Positions 7,784-16,279 of a DNA stretch of 64,000 nt are shown piece by piece (the first letter of the stretch is position 1; every line of letters starts with the position of its first letter). The position numbers were made by a program, and so were the translations under genes. Source of the stretch: Amycolatopsis oliviviridis. GTDB lineage: Bacteria > Actinomycetota > Actinomycetes > Mycobacteriales > Pseudonocardiaceae. The notes beneath the pieces are model-generated. The model had not been told where the DNA came from. It saw nothing but the letters and a program-made list of their open reading frames with translations, and ran no database searches. The DNA is taken from contig NZ_BNAY01000003.1 in the NCBI RefSeq assembly GCF_014654365.1, positions 124,001 to 188,000 on the forward strand. Reading direction: 5' to 3'.

Positions 7784-8218
7784 TCAGGACCGCGTGCTCA
7801 CCATCGTCTCCGGCTTGAACGCGAACACGTCGTCGCCCTGGACGAGCACGTGCCATTCGCCGCAGACCTTGTCCGTCCGGCTCTCCTGCCCCTCCGGCCA
7901 CCACTGGGCGGCGAGCGTGGCCGCCTGCGTCGCGGCCGCTCCCGGCGCGCATTCGGCGGGCAGCGTGCCGCCGGTGAACCGCAGGATCCGCTCCGAACCC
8001 GTCGTCCGGATGACCTCCGTGACCGACCTCGCCCGGTCCGGGACCCAGTCCGGCAGCCGGGCGTCCTTGTCGCGCTTGCCCTCCGCGCCGGTCGTGTAGC
8101 CGACCGTCTTGACGTGTCCGTTCGCCTTTTCCGTCAGGCCTTCCTTGAGTCCGCATCCGGACAGCGCGACAGTGGCGGTCGCGGCGGCGAGGACGGCGGC
8201 GGTGATCTTCGTGTTCAT
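7784..8218 (-). CDS. secreted lipoprotein of unknown function
   Basis: This encodes 144 residues with a lipoprotein signal: positively charged N-terminus, Ala-rich hydrophobic stretch and lipobox LSGC, with the modified Cys at residue 22. The mature part has two further Cys residues (PAEC and DKVCGEWHV) that could pair, and no domain I recognise. It is probably anchored on the outer face of the membrane. It stands convergent to marR and divergent from the lexA-like gene. Confidence 0.72.
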   Translation of the reverse strand: MNTKITAAVLAAATATVALSGCGLKEGLTEKANGHVKTVGYTTGAEGKRDKDARLPDWVPDRARSVTEVIRTTGSERILRFTGGTLPAECAPGAAATQAATLAAQWWPEGQESRTDKVCGEWHVLVQGDDVFAFKPETMVSTRS

Positions 8219-8301
8219 ACGATCGAGTCAACCTCGCCGGAGCCCTCGCGGGATCGGACTTTCGGCCCGGCCGGGGCGGCCATCCGGCCGATCTTCACGG
8301 C

Positions 8302-8313
8302 GAACTACCATTC
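8302..8313. promoter_or_regulatory. degenerate SOS-box-like site before the lexA-like gene
   Basis: GAAC-TACC-ATTC matches the Gram-positive/actinobacterial LexA site GAAC-N4-GTTC at seven of eight defined positions. It lies five bases before the start codon of the LexA-family gene. This would fit autoregulation, but one mismatched half-site makes it uncertain. Confidence 0.35.
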
Positions 8314-8318
8314 CGACG

Positions 8319-8975
8319 ATGACCGCCTACCACGATCTTGACGTGTTCGAGGAAGCCGCTTCGCTGCCGGAGCGCCAGCAGAAGATCCTGCTGACCATCC
8401 GCGAATGGGTGGTGGAGCACGGGTACTCGCCGAGCACGCGCGAGATCGGCGAAGCGGTCGGGCTGCGCTCGACGTCCTCGGTGTCGAAGCATCTGGCGGC
8501 CTTGGAGGAGAAGGGTTTCCTCCGCCGCAGCAGCTCCATTTCCCGCCCCATCGACGTCCGCGCCTTCCTGCACGGCACCGCGTCGCGGGAATCCACAGAG
8601 GACTCCGTACCGGTTCCCGTCGTCGGTGACATCGCCGCGGGAACGCCGATCTCGGCCGTCGAGCACGTCGACGACGTGATGACCCTGCCGCGCGAACTCA
8701 CCGGGCGGGGCAACGTCTTCGGGCTGCGGGTACGCGGCGACTCGATGATCGACGCGGCGATCTGCGACGGCGACATCGTCGTGGTGAAGCAGCAGCAGGA
8801 GGCGCATTCCGGGCAGATCGTCGCCGCGATGATCGACGAAGAGGCCACCGTGAAGGTGTACCGCCGCCGCGACGGTCACGTGTACCTCGAACCGCGCAAC
8901 CCCGCCTACGACGTCATCGACGGTGATCGCGCGGCCGTGCTGGGCGTCGTGGTTTCGGTGCTGCGCAGCGTCTGA
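8319..8975 (+). CDS. lexA: LexA family repressor
   Basis: This encodes 218 residues. The N-terminal winged helix (QQKILLTIREWVVEHGYSPSTREIGEAVGL) binds SOS boxes. The C-terminal S24 peptidase domain carries the Ala-Gly self-cleavage site in DIAAGTP, the Ser in GDSMIDAAI and the Lys in ATVKVYRR. All parts for RecA-stimulated autocleavage are therefore present. The ATG at 8319 gives the normal LexA N-terminus, and longer frames upstream have no support. Actinomycetes can have more than one lexA-like gene, so this could be a paralogue. No recA, recX or DNA-repair gene is next to it, and its own SOS box is weak. Confidence 0.88.
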   Translation: MTAYHDLDVFEEAASLPERQQKILLTIREWVVEHGYSPSTREIGEAVGLRSTSSVSKHLAALEEKGFLRRSSSISRPIDVRAFLHGTASRESTEDSVPVPVVGDIAAGTPISAVEHVDDVMTLPRELTGRGNVFGLRVRGDSMIDAAICDGDIVVVKQQQEAHSGQIVAAMIDEEATVKVYRRRDGHVYLEPRNPAYDVIDGDRAAVLGVVVSVLRSV

Positions 8976-9012
8976 GACGGTTCTGTCGGTGGTCCGGAGT
9001 AGCTTCCGGCCC

Positions 9013-9354
9013 ATGTACGAAATCGACTTCGTGGAGTTCCCGTCCGGTTCGGCGGCGGATTCGAGCCGGTTCTTCGAAAAGGCCTTCGGGTGGACGGCGA
9101 CGGCGTACGGCCCGACGTACACCGACGTCCAGAGCGGCGGCGCGGTCTCGTTCGGCTTCCAGCAGGACACCGCGCAGCAGACGAGCGCGCCGCTGGTGAC
9201 GATCCGCACCGACGACCTCGAGCGGGCGAGGGGTTCCGTCGAGGCCGCGGGCGGGGTCGTCACGGTCGAACCGTTCTCGTTCCCGGGCGGGCGCCGGTTC
9301 CACTTCCGCGAGCCCGGCGGCGCCGAACTCGCGGTGTGGTCCCCGGACTCCTGA
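9013..9354 (+). CDS. VOC family protein
   Basis: This encodes 113 residues of the glyoxalase/extradiol-dioxygenase fold: IDFVEFPSGSAADSSRFFEKAFGW at the start and FHFREPGGAELAVWSPDS at the end. It has the FEKAFGW signature of a large actinobacterial group of unknown substrate. The ATG at 9013 gives the complete first strand. It follows the lexA-like gene by 37 bp on the same strand but probably has its own promoter. No functional link to its neighbours is visible. Confidence 0.8.
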   Translation: MYEIDFVEFPSGSAADSSRFFEKAFGWTATAYGPTYTDVQSGGAVSFGFQQDTAQQTSAPLVTIRTDDLERARGSVEAAGGVVTVEPFSFPGGRRFHFREPGGAELAVWSPDS

Positions 9355-9356
9355 CC

Positions 9357-9704
9357 TCAGGCGGCGAACCCGAGCACCAGCGAAGCGGCGACGGGCGCCA
9401 TGTACATCAGCGGGAACGCGACGTGCGACGCCCAGTGCGCGCGGAGCACGGTGATCACGGCGCCGGCGAAGTAGAGCACCAGGCCGATCCCGGCGGCGAC
9501 CCCGAGCGCGGGCACCCACAGGCCGGCGATCAGGCCGAGCGCGCCCGCCGCCTTGGCGACGCCGAGCGGGGTCCACCAGGTGCGCGGAACGCCGTAGTCG
9601 GCGAGCGGCTGCACGACCCACTTGGCACGGAAGAAGATCGAGGCGGCCGAGAAGGCGGCCATGAACGCGCCGAAGACGGTGACGATGACGTAAGCGGTGT
9701 TCAT
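9357..9704 (-). CDS. DoxX family integral membrane protein
   Basis: This encodes 115 residues with four predicted membrane helices, including an N-terminal helix and the WWTPLGVAKAAGALGLIAGL helix that is typical of DoxX-like proteins. The family is widespread, and some members assemble with thiol or redox enzymes at the membrane; the function here is unknown. GGAGAA lies before the ATG at 9704. The gene is divergent from the TetR gene at 9842, and an inverted repeat lies between them, so it may be under TetR control. Confidence 0.78.
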   Translation of the reverse strand: MNTAYVIVTVFGAFMAAFSAASIFFRAKWVVQPLADYGVPRTWWTPLGVAKAAGALGLIAGLWVPALGVAAGIGLVLYFAGAVITVLRAHWASHVAFPLMYMAPVAASLVLGFAA

Positions 9705-9814
9705 TTCGGTTTCTCCTTGCGGTCTCGGTGATTCGCCGGGTTGACCCCGGCCACCGGACCGATGTGACAGCTCGGCGCGTGAAGCGGCTCACACTCCCGG
9801 ACGGCGCAGTTTTG

Positions 9815-9826
9815 GAGCAACTGCTC
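9815..9826. promoter_or_regulatory. candidate TetR operator, GAGCA-AC-TGCTC
   Basis: This is a perfect inverted repeat of 5-bp arms with a 2-bp spacer, 15 bp upstream of the TetR start and within the divergent promoter region shared with doxX. Its position fits autoregulation; binding is inferred. Confidence 0.45.
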
Positions 9827-9841
9827 TGTTATTCTCGCCTG

Positions 9842-10450
9842 ATGGCCCGCCCCCGCGTGCACGACTTGGACCGGCTGCTCGACGTGGCCGAGCGTCTCGT
9901 CGTCGAGCGCGGCGCCCGAGGCGTCACCGTCCGGTCGCTCGCGGCCGCCGCGGGGGTCCCCAATGGCACGATCTACCACGCTTTCGGCTCACTCGGCGCC
10001 TTGCTGGCCCGCGTCTGGCTCCGCGCGGCGAGCGGATTCCTCGACCTCCAGACCGAACTGGCCGAGCAGGCGGCGGACCCCGTCGCGGCGGTCGCGGCCG
10101 CGGCGGACGCGCCTGCCGCGTTCGCCGACGGCAGGCCGGACGCCGCCCGCCTGCTCATCACCGTCAAGAAGGAGCATCTGCTCGGCCCGCAGGTCCCCGA
10201 CGACCTCGCGGGCGACCTCCTGGCGCTCGACAAACGCCTGGTCGCGCTGCTGGTCAAGCTCGCCGAACGGCTCTGGGACCGGCGGGACGCGCGAGCGGTC
10301 GAGGTGCTGACGACCTGCGTGGTCGATCTGCCGACCGCCCTGTTCCGCCGCGCGTTCACCGCGGGCGAGCCGATCCCCGAAGACGCCCGCGTCCGCCTGG
10401 CCGCCGCGGTTCACGCCATACTCCTGCTCCCACCCCCACGAAAGGACTGA
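9842..10450 (+). CDS. TetR family transcriptional regulator
   Basis: This encodes 202 residues. Residues about 8-55 form the TetR helix-turn-helix (LLDVAERLVVERGARGVTVRSLAAAAGVPNGTIYHAFGS). The rest is an all-helical ligand and dimer domain rich in Ala and Leu. The stop is two bases before the start of the enoyl-CoA hydratase/isomerase gene, so the two form an operon. The ligand may be an acyl-CoA, but this is inferred only from the partner gene. Confidence 0.87.
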   Translation: MARPRVHDLDRLLDVAERLVVERGARGVTVRSLAAAAGVPNGTIYHAFGSLGALLARVWLRAASGFLDLQTELAEQAADPVAAVAAAADAPAAFADGRPDAARLLITVKKEHLLGPQVPDDLAGDLLALDKRLVALLVKLAERLWDRRDARAVEVLTTCVVDLPTALFRRAFTAGEPIPEDARVRLAAAVHAILLLPPPRKD

Positions 10451-10452
10451 CC

Positions 10453-11109
10453 ATGCCGACCCTTCGTCACGACGCCCCGGTGTTCCTCCTGGACCTCGGC
10501 GACGACGAAAACCGTTTCTCGCCGTCCTGGCTGGAAACCGTCCACAGCCAGCTGGACACCGTCGTCGCCTATCCGGATCCGGCGGTCCTGGTCACGGTCG
10601 GATCCGGGAAGTTCTACTCCAACGGCCTCGACCTCGAATGGCTCACCAGCAACCCCGCGCAGGCCGCGCAGTACGTCGCCGACGTCCACGAACTGCTGGC
10701 CCGCGTGCTCACCCTCGGCGTGCACACGGTCGCCGCGATCAACGGGCACGCGTTCGGCGCCGGGGCCATGCTGGCGATGGCGCACGACTTCCGGGTGATG
10801 CGCGCCGACCGCGGGTTCTTCTGCTTCCCCGAGGCCGACATCAACATCCCGTTCACGCCGGGGATGGCCGGGCTCATCCAGGGCAAGCTCACCCCCGCCG
10901 CAGCGATCGCGTCGATGACCACGGGGCGGCGCTTCGGCGGCACGGACGCGCGGGATCTGGGGCTCGTGGACGCCGTCGCCGAGAAATCCGCGCTGCTGGA
11001 GTACGCGGCCGACCTCGTCCGCCCGCTGGCGGGCAAGGACCGTGGCACGCTGGCCGCGATCAAGACGACAATGTTCACCCCGGCCCTCACCGCGCTTCGC
11101 GCCAAGTAA
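10453..11109 (+). CDS. enoyl-CoA hydratase/isomerase family protein
   Basis: This encodes 218 residues of the crotonase fold. The oxyanion-hole segments are YSNGLDLEWL and INGHAFGAGAMLAMAHD. The crotonase catalytic Glu pair is not obvious: FCFPEADINIPFTPGM keeps one acidic residue, as in the delta3,delta2-enoyl-CoA isomerases. It is shorter than normal hydratases (about 260). It probably handles unsaturated fatty acyl-CoA. It is cotranscribed with the upstream TetR regulator. Confidence 0.82.
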   Translation: MPTLRHDAPVFLLDLGDDENRFSPSWLETVHSQLDTVVAYPDPAVLVTVGSGKFYSNGLDLEWLTSNPAQAAQYVADVHELLARVLTLGVHTVAAINGHAFGAGAMLAMAHDFRVMRADRGFFCFPEADINIPFTPGMAGLIQGKLTPAAAIASMTTGRRFGGTDARDLGLVDAVAEKSALLEYAADLVRPLAGKDRGTLAAIKTTMFTPALTALRAK

Positions 11110-11126
11110 GGGCACAATCATCGACT

Positions 11127-12155
11127 GTGAGCGAAGATATCCTGCGCGCCGAGGACCCGGACGTCGCCGAAGCCCGTAACGGGGACGACGCGGCGTTCAA
11201 CCGCCTGGTAGAGCCGCTGCGCCGCGAGTTGCACGCCCACTGCTACCGCATGCTCGGCTCGACCCACGACGCCGACGACGCCCTCCAGGACGCGCTCCTG
11301 CGGGCCTGGCGGGGGCTGGACCGGTTCGAGGGCCGGAGCTCGATGCGGACCTGGCTCTACACCGTCGCCACCCGCACCTGCCTCGACACCGCCGCCGCGC
11401 GCGGCAAGCGCGCCCTGCCGATGGACCTCGGCCCGTCGAGCGAGCGGGCGGTGCTCGAACACGCCCCGGTGACCGAGGTCGCGTGGCTCGGCCCGTACCC
11501 CGACGGGCGCCTCGGCCGGGGCCCGGCGGGTCCGGACACCCGGTACGAGCAGCGCGAGGCCGTCGAGCTGGCGTTCGTCGCCGCGCTGCAGCACCTGCCG
11601 GGCAACCAGCGGGCCGCGCTGCTGCTCTTCGACGTCCTCGGCTTCTCCGCCGCCGAGATCGCGTCCATAATGGACACTTCGGTCGCGGCGGTGAACAGCG
11701 CGCTGCAACGCGCGCGGGCGATCGTGGCCGAGAAGGTCCCGTCGCCCAGCCAGCAGCAGACACTGCGGAAGCTCGAAGACGCCCGGGTCCGCGAGATCGC
11801 CGCGGATTTCGCCTCCGCGCTGGACCGGGGCGACGCCGAAGCGCTCGTGGCGCTGCTGACCGAGGACGTCACCTGGTCCATGCCGCCGCTCGCGCACTGG
11901 TACCGGGGCATCGAGGCCGTCTCCGACTTCGCCGTCGAGGTCCCGATCAGCCGGTGCCCGAGCTGGCGCAACGAGGTCATCACCGCCAACGGCCAGCCGA
12001 CCGTCGCCTGCTACGTCGGCGAGTCGGCGGACGCCGTCCACCACGCCTGGTCGATCAACGTGCTGTCGCTGCGGGACGACCGCATCCACGAGATCACCTC
12101 GTTCCTCGACCCGGCGCTGTTCGCGGAGTTCGGTCTTCCCCCGACCAAGCCCTGA
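11127..12155 (+). CDS. ECF-type sigma factor with SnoaL-like C-terminal domain (SigG-like)
   Basis: This encodes 342 residues. Sigma region 2 spans about residues 15-90 (HCYRMLGSTHDADDALQDAL, then RTWLYTVATRTCLD). Region 4 spans about 150-200 (LPGNQRAALLLFDVLGFSAAEIA). A SnoaL/NTF2-like domain follows at about 215-335. This layout matches SigG-type ECF factors, in which the C-terminal domain replaces or assists a separate anti-sigma factor. No anti-sigma gene is adjacent, which fits that model. The start is a GTG at 11127, 17 bp after the preceding operon. The target regulon is unknown. Confidence 0.87.
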   Translation: MSEDILRAEDPDVAEARNGDDAAFNRLVEPLRRELHAHCYRMLGSTHDADDALQDALLRAWRGLDRFEGRSSMRTWLYTVATRTCLDTAAARGKRALPMDLGPSSERAVLEHAPVTEVAWLGPYPDGRLGRGPAGPDTRYEQREAVELAFVAALQHLPGNQRAALLLFDVLGFSAAEIASIMDTSVAAVNSALQRARAIVAEKVPSPSQQQTLRKLEDARVREIAADFASALDRGDAEALVALLTEDVTWSMPPLAHWYRGIEAVSDFAVEVPISRCPSWRNEVITANGQPTVACYVGESADAVHHAWSINVLSLRDDRIHEITSFLDPALFAEFGLPPTKP

Positions 12156-12204
12156 TCACCCCTCAGCATGACAACGGCGGCCGAACCGGCCCCGGCCTGC
12201 CACG

Positions 12205-13062
12205 ATGGCCGCCATGCCAAAGATCACGCCGGTGTTCAAGGTCGTCGCTCCCGTGCTGGCCGTGGTCATCGCCGCCGGGCTCGGCCTGTGGCTGTACGCC
12301 GCGGACCGGACCGCGGGCGACACCGGGCACTGGGCCGGCTCGCACGCCCCGGACCGGATCGAGGTCAACGCGTCGGTCCTCAAGGTGGACGCCGCCGCAC
12401 GGGAGGCCGTGCTGCGCGTGCTGGTCGTCCCGCTCGGGCGATTCGGGGAGGACGACGGCGTCGCGCCGACCGCCGAACTGCGGCTGCTGACCTCCTCCAG
12501 TCTTCGCGACGACCGCGTCTTCCCCGCGCACCAGCGGATCTCCAGTCTCGACATCCCGATCGCACTGACCGGCGGGACCGTCACGGACTACCCGTTCGAC
12601 GGCTACGAGGCACGGATCGAGTTCGCGGCCGTCCACGGCGGGGAACCCGCCCCCGTACTGTTCACACTGGACAAAGTGGACAGTCTGTTCTCCTTCTCCG
12701 TCAAGGACTATCGCGCGGCGGAGGACCAGGGCGGCCTCGACGTCCGGTTCAGCCGCTCCACCAGCGTGCTGGTCTTCGCCCTGTTCATGATGATCACCAT
12801 GTGGGGCCTGGCCATCGCGGTCTTCTTCGGCGCGCGGCATCTGATCGCGCGAAGGAAGGGCCTGGTGTGGCCGTCGTTCGGGTTCATGGCCGCGACACTG
12901 TTCGCGCTCGCCGGATTCCGCAATCTGGCCCCGGGTTCGCCACCGATCGGCTCACTGCTGGACTACACGGCCTTCCTGTGGGCCGAGGTCGTCATCGCGC
13001 TGTGCGTCGTGGTCGCGGTGGTCGCCGGCGCGATCACCGAACAGCGCGAACCGGACGCCTGA
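12205..13062 (+). CDS. DUF4436 family membrane protein
   Basis: This encodes 285 residues. There is one N-terminal membrane anchor (about residues 14-31), a globular extracytoplasmic part of about 150 residues, and three C-terminal helices (about 190-215, 230-245 and 255-275). This is the arrangement of DUF4436 proteins. The function is unknown. The start is an ATG at 12205, with a second in-frame ATG at 12214. It lies between the sigma factor and the alpha/beta hydrolase genes, all on the plus strand. Confidence 0.75.
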   Translation: MAAMPKITPVFKVVAPVLAVVIAAGLGLWLYAADRTAGDTGHWAGSHAPDRIEVNASVLKVDAAAREAVLRVLVVPLGRFGEDDGVAPTAELRLLTSSSLRDDRVFPAHQRISSLDIPIALTGGTVTDYPFDGYEARIEFAAVHGGEPAPVLFTLDKVDSLFSFSVKDYRAAEDQGGLDVRFSRSTSVLVFALFMMITMWGLAIAVFFGARHLIARRKGLVWPSFGFMAATLFALAGFRNLAPGSPPIGSLLDYTAFLWAEVVIALCVVVAVVAGAITEQREPDA

Positions 13063-13078
13063 TGAGCATGATGGAGGC

Positions 13079-13885
13079 ATGCGCAAGCGGATGGTGATCG
13101 GGACGGCGGTGGCGGTCACCATCGTCTGTGTGGTCTTCGCCGGGGCGTTCGCTTTTCAGCGCAAGCTGATCTACCTCCCCGAGAGCGGTCCACTGCCCGG
13201 CGCCGCCGACGTCCTGCCCGGCGGCAGGGAGGTCACGCTCGCCACCTCGGACGGGCTGCGCCTCGCGAGCTGGTATTTCCCGGTCGCCTCCGCGAAGGCG
13301 GCCGTACTGGTCGCGCCGGGCAACGCCGGGAACAGGTCGTACCGGGCGCCGCTGGCCCGCGCGCTGACCGCACGCGGGCTCTCGGTGCTGCTCCTGGACT
13401 ATCGCGGGTACGGGGGCAATCCCGGCGAGCCCTCCGAGGACGGGCTCGCCCTCGACGTCCGCGCAGCCCAGGAATTCCTGGTGCGTGAGGCCGGGGCGCC
13501 GCTGGTGTATTTCGGCGAGAGCCTCGGCTCGGCGGTCGTCACCGAACTGGCCACCGAACGTCCGCCGTCCGCGCTGGTGCTGCGCTCGCCGTTCGTCGAC
13601 CTCGCGTCGGTCGGGCAACGGCACTACCCGTTCCTGCCGGTCCGGTGGCTGCTGCGGGACGAGTTCCCGACGCGGGACCACGTCGCGCGGGTGAAAGCAC
13701 CGGTCACCGTCGTGTACGGCTCCGCGGACTCGATCGTCCCGGCCGAGCAGAGCCGGGACGTGGCGCTGGCGGCAGGCGCCGAGACGGTCGAAGTCCGCGG
13801 TGCCGATCACAACGACCCGGCGTTCTCCGACGGGCCGGAGCTGATCGACGCGATCGCGAACGGCTCAGGCGCTCCGGCGCAGTGA
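13079..13885 (+). CDS. membrane-anchored alpha/beta hydrolase (ABHD13/Bem46-like)
   Basis: This encodes 268 residues with an N-terminal membrane anchor (residues about 6-25) followed by FQRKLIYLPE, the entry segment of the Bem46/ABHD13 group. The Ser nucleophile is in YFGESLGS, the Asp in VYGSADSIVP and the His in GADHNDP, so the triad is complete. The substrate of these hydrolases is generally unknown; they are esterase- or thioesterase-like. GGAGG precedes the ATG at 13079. The 3' end overlaps the convergent desaturase gene by 21 bp. Confidence 0.84.
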   Translation: MRKRMVIGTAVAVTIVCVVFAGAFAFQRKLIYLPESGPLPGAADVLPGGREVTLATSDGLRLASWYFPVASAKAAVLVAPGNAGNRSYRAPLARALTARGLSVLLLDYRGYGGNPGEPSEDGLALDVRAAQEFLVREAGAPLVYFGESLGSAVVTELATERPPSALVLRSPFVDLASVGQRHYPFLPVRWLLRDEFPTRDHVARVKAPVTVVYGSADSIVPAEQSRDVALAAGAETVEVRGADHNDPAFSDGPELIDAIANGSGAPAQ

Positions 13886-14842
13886 CAGGGTGTGGCCGGG
13901 GTTGAGCTTGCGGCCGAGACGGCCGGCCTTCGGCCAGCGGACCTCGGTCGCCCAGCCCGCCTTCTCGAACAGCCAGATCAGCCGCGCGGAGATGTCGAGC
14001 TGGCCGCGGCGGACGCCGTGCCGGGCGCCGGTCGGGTCGGCATGGTGGGAGTTGTGCCACGACTCGCCCATCGAGGCGATGGCGAGCGGCCAGAAGTTCG
14101 CGGACTTGTCGCGGGCGGCGAACGGGCGGTCGCCGATCAGGTGACACAGCGAGTTCACCGACCAGGTGACGTGGTGCAGCAGCGCGACACGGACGAGGCT
14201 CGCCCAGAAGAACGCGGTGACCGCGCCCCACCACGACAGGGTGATCACGCCGCCGAGGACGGCGGGCGCGAGCAGGGTCACCACGGTGAGCAGCGGAAAC
14301 AGCCTGTCGACCCGCGCGATGTCGCGATCGGCGAGCAGGTCCGGGGCGAACCTTCGCGCGTTGGTCTTCTCACGTTCGAACAGCCAGCCCATGTGGGCGT
14401 GCCAGAAGCCGCGGGCTAGAGCGGCCGGACTGGTGCCGAACCGCCACGGGGAGTGCGGGTCACCTTCGCGGTCGGCGAAGGCGTGATGGCGCCGGTGGTC
14501 GGCCACCCAGCCGATGACCGGGCCCTGCATGGCCATGCTGCCCGCGACCGCGAGGCCGATCCTGAGGCTGCGGTTGGCCTTGAAGGCGCCGTGGGTGAAG
14601 TAGCGGTGGAAACCGACGGTCACGCCGAGGCCGGTCAGGAAGTAGAACCCGGCGGCCAGGCCGAGGTCCACCCAGCCGAGTCCCCAGCCCCACGCGAAGG
14701 GGACGGAGGCGGCCAGCGCCAGCAGGGGAACCACCGCGAACAGCTTGACGAGGAGGTTCTCGGTGCGGGACTGCTCCCCGGACATCAAGGGCTGCGGTGC
14801 ACGCCGCTCTTCACTGTCCGGGGGTCTCAAAATCGAGGTCAT
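13865..14842 (-). CDS. delta-9-type acyl-CoA/acyl-lipid desaturase
   Basis: This encodes 325 residues. It has the three histidine boxes of membrane fatty-acid desaturases: HRYFTH, HRRHH and HNSHH. These bind the diiron centre that introduces a double bond into saturated acyl chains. Paired hydrophobic helices flank the first and last boxes. Electron donors such as ferredoxin or an oxidoreductase are not encoded nearby. An inverted repeat upstream (14983-14995) may be a regulator site. The start at 14842 has a weak ribosome site; an internal ATG (MSGEQSRTENL) is also possible. Confidence 0.88.
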   Translation of the reverse strand: MTSILRPPDSEERRAPQPLMSGEQSRTENLLVKLFAVVPLLALAASVPFAWGWGLGWVDLGLAAGFYFLTGLGVTVGFHRYFTHGAFKANRSLRIGLAVAGSMAMQGPVIGWVADHRRHHAFADREGDPHSPWRFGTSPAALARGFWHAHMGWLFEREKTNARRFAPDLLADRDIARVDRLFPLLTVVTLLAPAVLGGVITLSWWGAVTAFFWASLVRVALLHHVTWSVNSLCHLIGDRPFAARDKSANFWPLAIASMGESWHNSHHADPTGARHGVRRGQLDISARLIWLFEKAGWATEVRWPKAGRLGRKLNPGHTLSLRRSA

Positions 14843-14982
14843 GTCGCCGTTTCTGGTCGAGGGCAGGGGCTTGTGTCAGCTACGGAAGCCTGATTCACGA
14901 CGCGGCGCACGAAAAGGCATGCCCGCGACGAATTCTGCGCGAGCGTGCTTGGACAACACGACACCCAAAACGTTGGACCATT

Positions 14983-14995
14983 CGTTCAACGAACG
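14983..14995. promoter_or_regulatory. inverted repeat CGTTC-AAC-GAACG upstream of the desaturase
   Basis: This is a perfect palindrome with 5-bp arms, about 140 bp upstream of the desaturase start in a 223-bp gene-free stretch. Nothing else in that stretch stands out. Desaturase genes are often controlled by TetR-type lipid sensors with such sites; the link here is inferred. Confidence 0.35.
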
Positions 14996-15065
14996 GCGTC
15001 GGCCGAAGGTTCCCGTGCTGGCAAGGCCGCGCCCCGGGGCCGAAGCCCCAGGGCGTCCACCTCGA

Positions 15066-15917
15066 TCAGCCGGGTGCCGTCACGTTGAGCGCCGTGACGA
15101 CGGTTCGTTCTTCGTAGGCGAAATGTGCTTCCAGCTTGCCCGCGAGCTCGTCGAAGTCGTCGCGCAACCGGACCGGGTCGCTCTCGCCGTGAACGTAGCC
15201 CTCGACGAGTTCACGGATTCGCTTCTGCAGGGACGCGACGACGACATGGTCCTCACCCAACTTCGTCAACCTCGGCGCGAGCGCGGGAAACCGTTGCGCC
15301 AGCATCGGAAACGCGCCCATGTCCTCGCCGGTGTGATGTTTGGTCAGCGCCTCGCAGAACGAAACACAGTGCGCACGCAGGGATTTCTCCATGGTGAGCG
15401 AATCCGCGCGGCCGGCCACCAGGTCGTCGACCCCGGCGCGCAACGTCTTGAGTTCCTCCCGCAGCCACTCGTGGACCTCCACCAGGAAGTCCCCCATCCC
15501 CCGCACCCGATCGTCGATCCGATGCAGGATCACGACGGGCAGCTCGCGTATCGTTTTCGCCTGGTACTCGGCGAATCCCGGGTCCTCGGCGATGACCTTC
15601 GCGAACAGCGCGTCACGCTCCGCCGCGGGCGGAACGGCCGCGATCGCCTCGTAGCTTTCAGTCCCCGTCTCGATCGTGACCCGATGATCGTGCCGGATGT
15701 TGTGGTACCACCCAGGATGCCGCGACGCCCCCATGTTCGACGCCACGACGACGGTCTTGCCGTCGATTTCGAGGTGCCCCAAGGGATTCGTACGCCGTTC
15801 ACCACTCTTGGCGCCGGTGGTGGTGAGCAGGATCAGCTTCCACCCCTCGAACATGCCACCGAGTTTTCCCTTGTTCTGCCTGAATTCACTGATCACTTGG
15901 TCGTTGAAGCCGGTCAA
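15066..15917 (-). CDS. fusion of F420-type nitroreductase (DDN-like) and hemerythrin domain
   Basis: This encodes about 283 residues. Residues 1-135 match the deazaflavin-dependent nitroreductase family (LILLTTTGAKSGERRTNPL, NMGASRHPGWYHNI). Residues about 140-275 match the hemerythrin HHE fold, with His/Glu ligands in GDFLVEVHEWLREEL, FCEALTKHHTGEDMGAFP, LGEDHVVV and LEAHFAYEER. The first half would use F420H2, and the second would bind a diiron oxygen-sensing site. I chose the TTG at 15917 because AAAGGA is placed well before it and the DDN domain then starts normally; the open frame runs to 16115. A role in coupling O2 or redox state to a reductase is plausible but unproven. Confidence 0.82.
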   Translation of the reverse strand: MTGFNDQVISEFRQNKGKLGGMFEGWKLILLTTTGAKSGERRTNPLGHLEIDGKTVVVASNMGASRHPGWYHNIRHDHRVTIETGTESYEAIAAVPPAAERDALFAKVIAEDPGFAEYQAKTIRELPVVILHRIDDRVRGMGDFLVEVHEWLREELKTLRAGVDDLVAGRADSLTMEKSLRAHCVSFCEALTKHHTGEDMGAFPMLAQRFPALAPRLTKLGEDHVVVASLQKRIRELVEGYVHGESDPVRLRDDFDELAGKLEAHFAYEERTVVTALNVTAPG

Positions 15918-16279
15918 ATGCGGTCCTTTCCCATCGTCTTGCCGACAGGAGGACGCGGAACGATCACCGAAAAGAGCGCACAAAGTCTTGGCACGCCCGG
16001 GGTCGAGCGCACCGCATGGAGGCGTCATCCCACGACGAGGGATGAGTGAATGCGAGAGACGGTGTGTGCCGATCTCTGGTGGCCGAGTAGCCGCTACCTC
16101 CATGCGTAGGCCCATACGGGGCTCGGGGACGACGTCAGCACACGGTCGGCCTGTCGCGCATCCGGCTTCCAGACTGCACGCTTTTAAAGGACTTCGTCGC
16201 CTTAAAGGACACTTCGCGCGTGCGATATAGTCTGAATATGCTATAGCACAGGTGTTCGACCACGAGTACCGTTGTTTAC
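15918..16279. other. 362-bp gene-free region ahead of the HNH endonuclease
   Basis: No convincing gene is seen. The 3' part is more AT-rich than the surroundings. It contains a direct repeat TTAAAGGAC at 16184-16192 and 16202-16210, and an imperfect inverted repeat with TATAG (16226-16230) and CTATA (16241-16245) that also looks like a -10 region. It probably holds the promoter of the endonuclease gene and that of the nitroreductase-hemerythrin gene. Confidence 0.4.
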
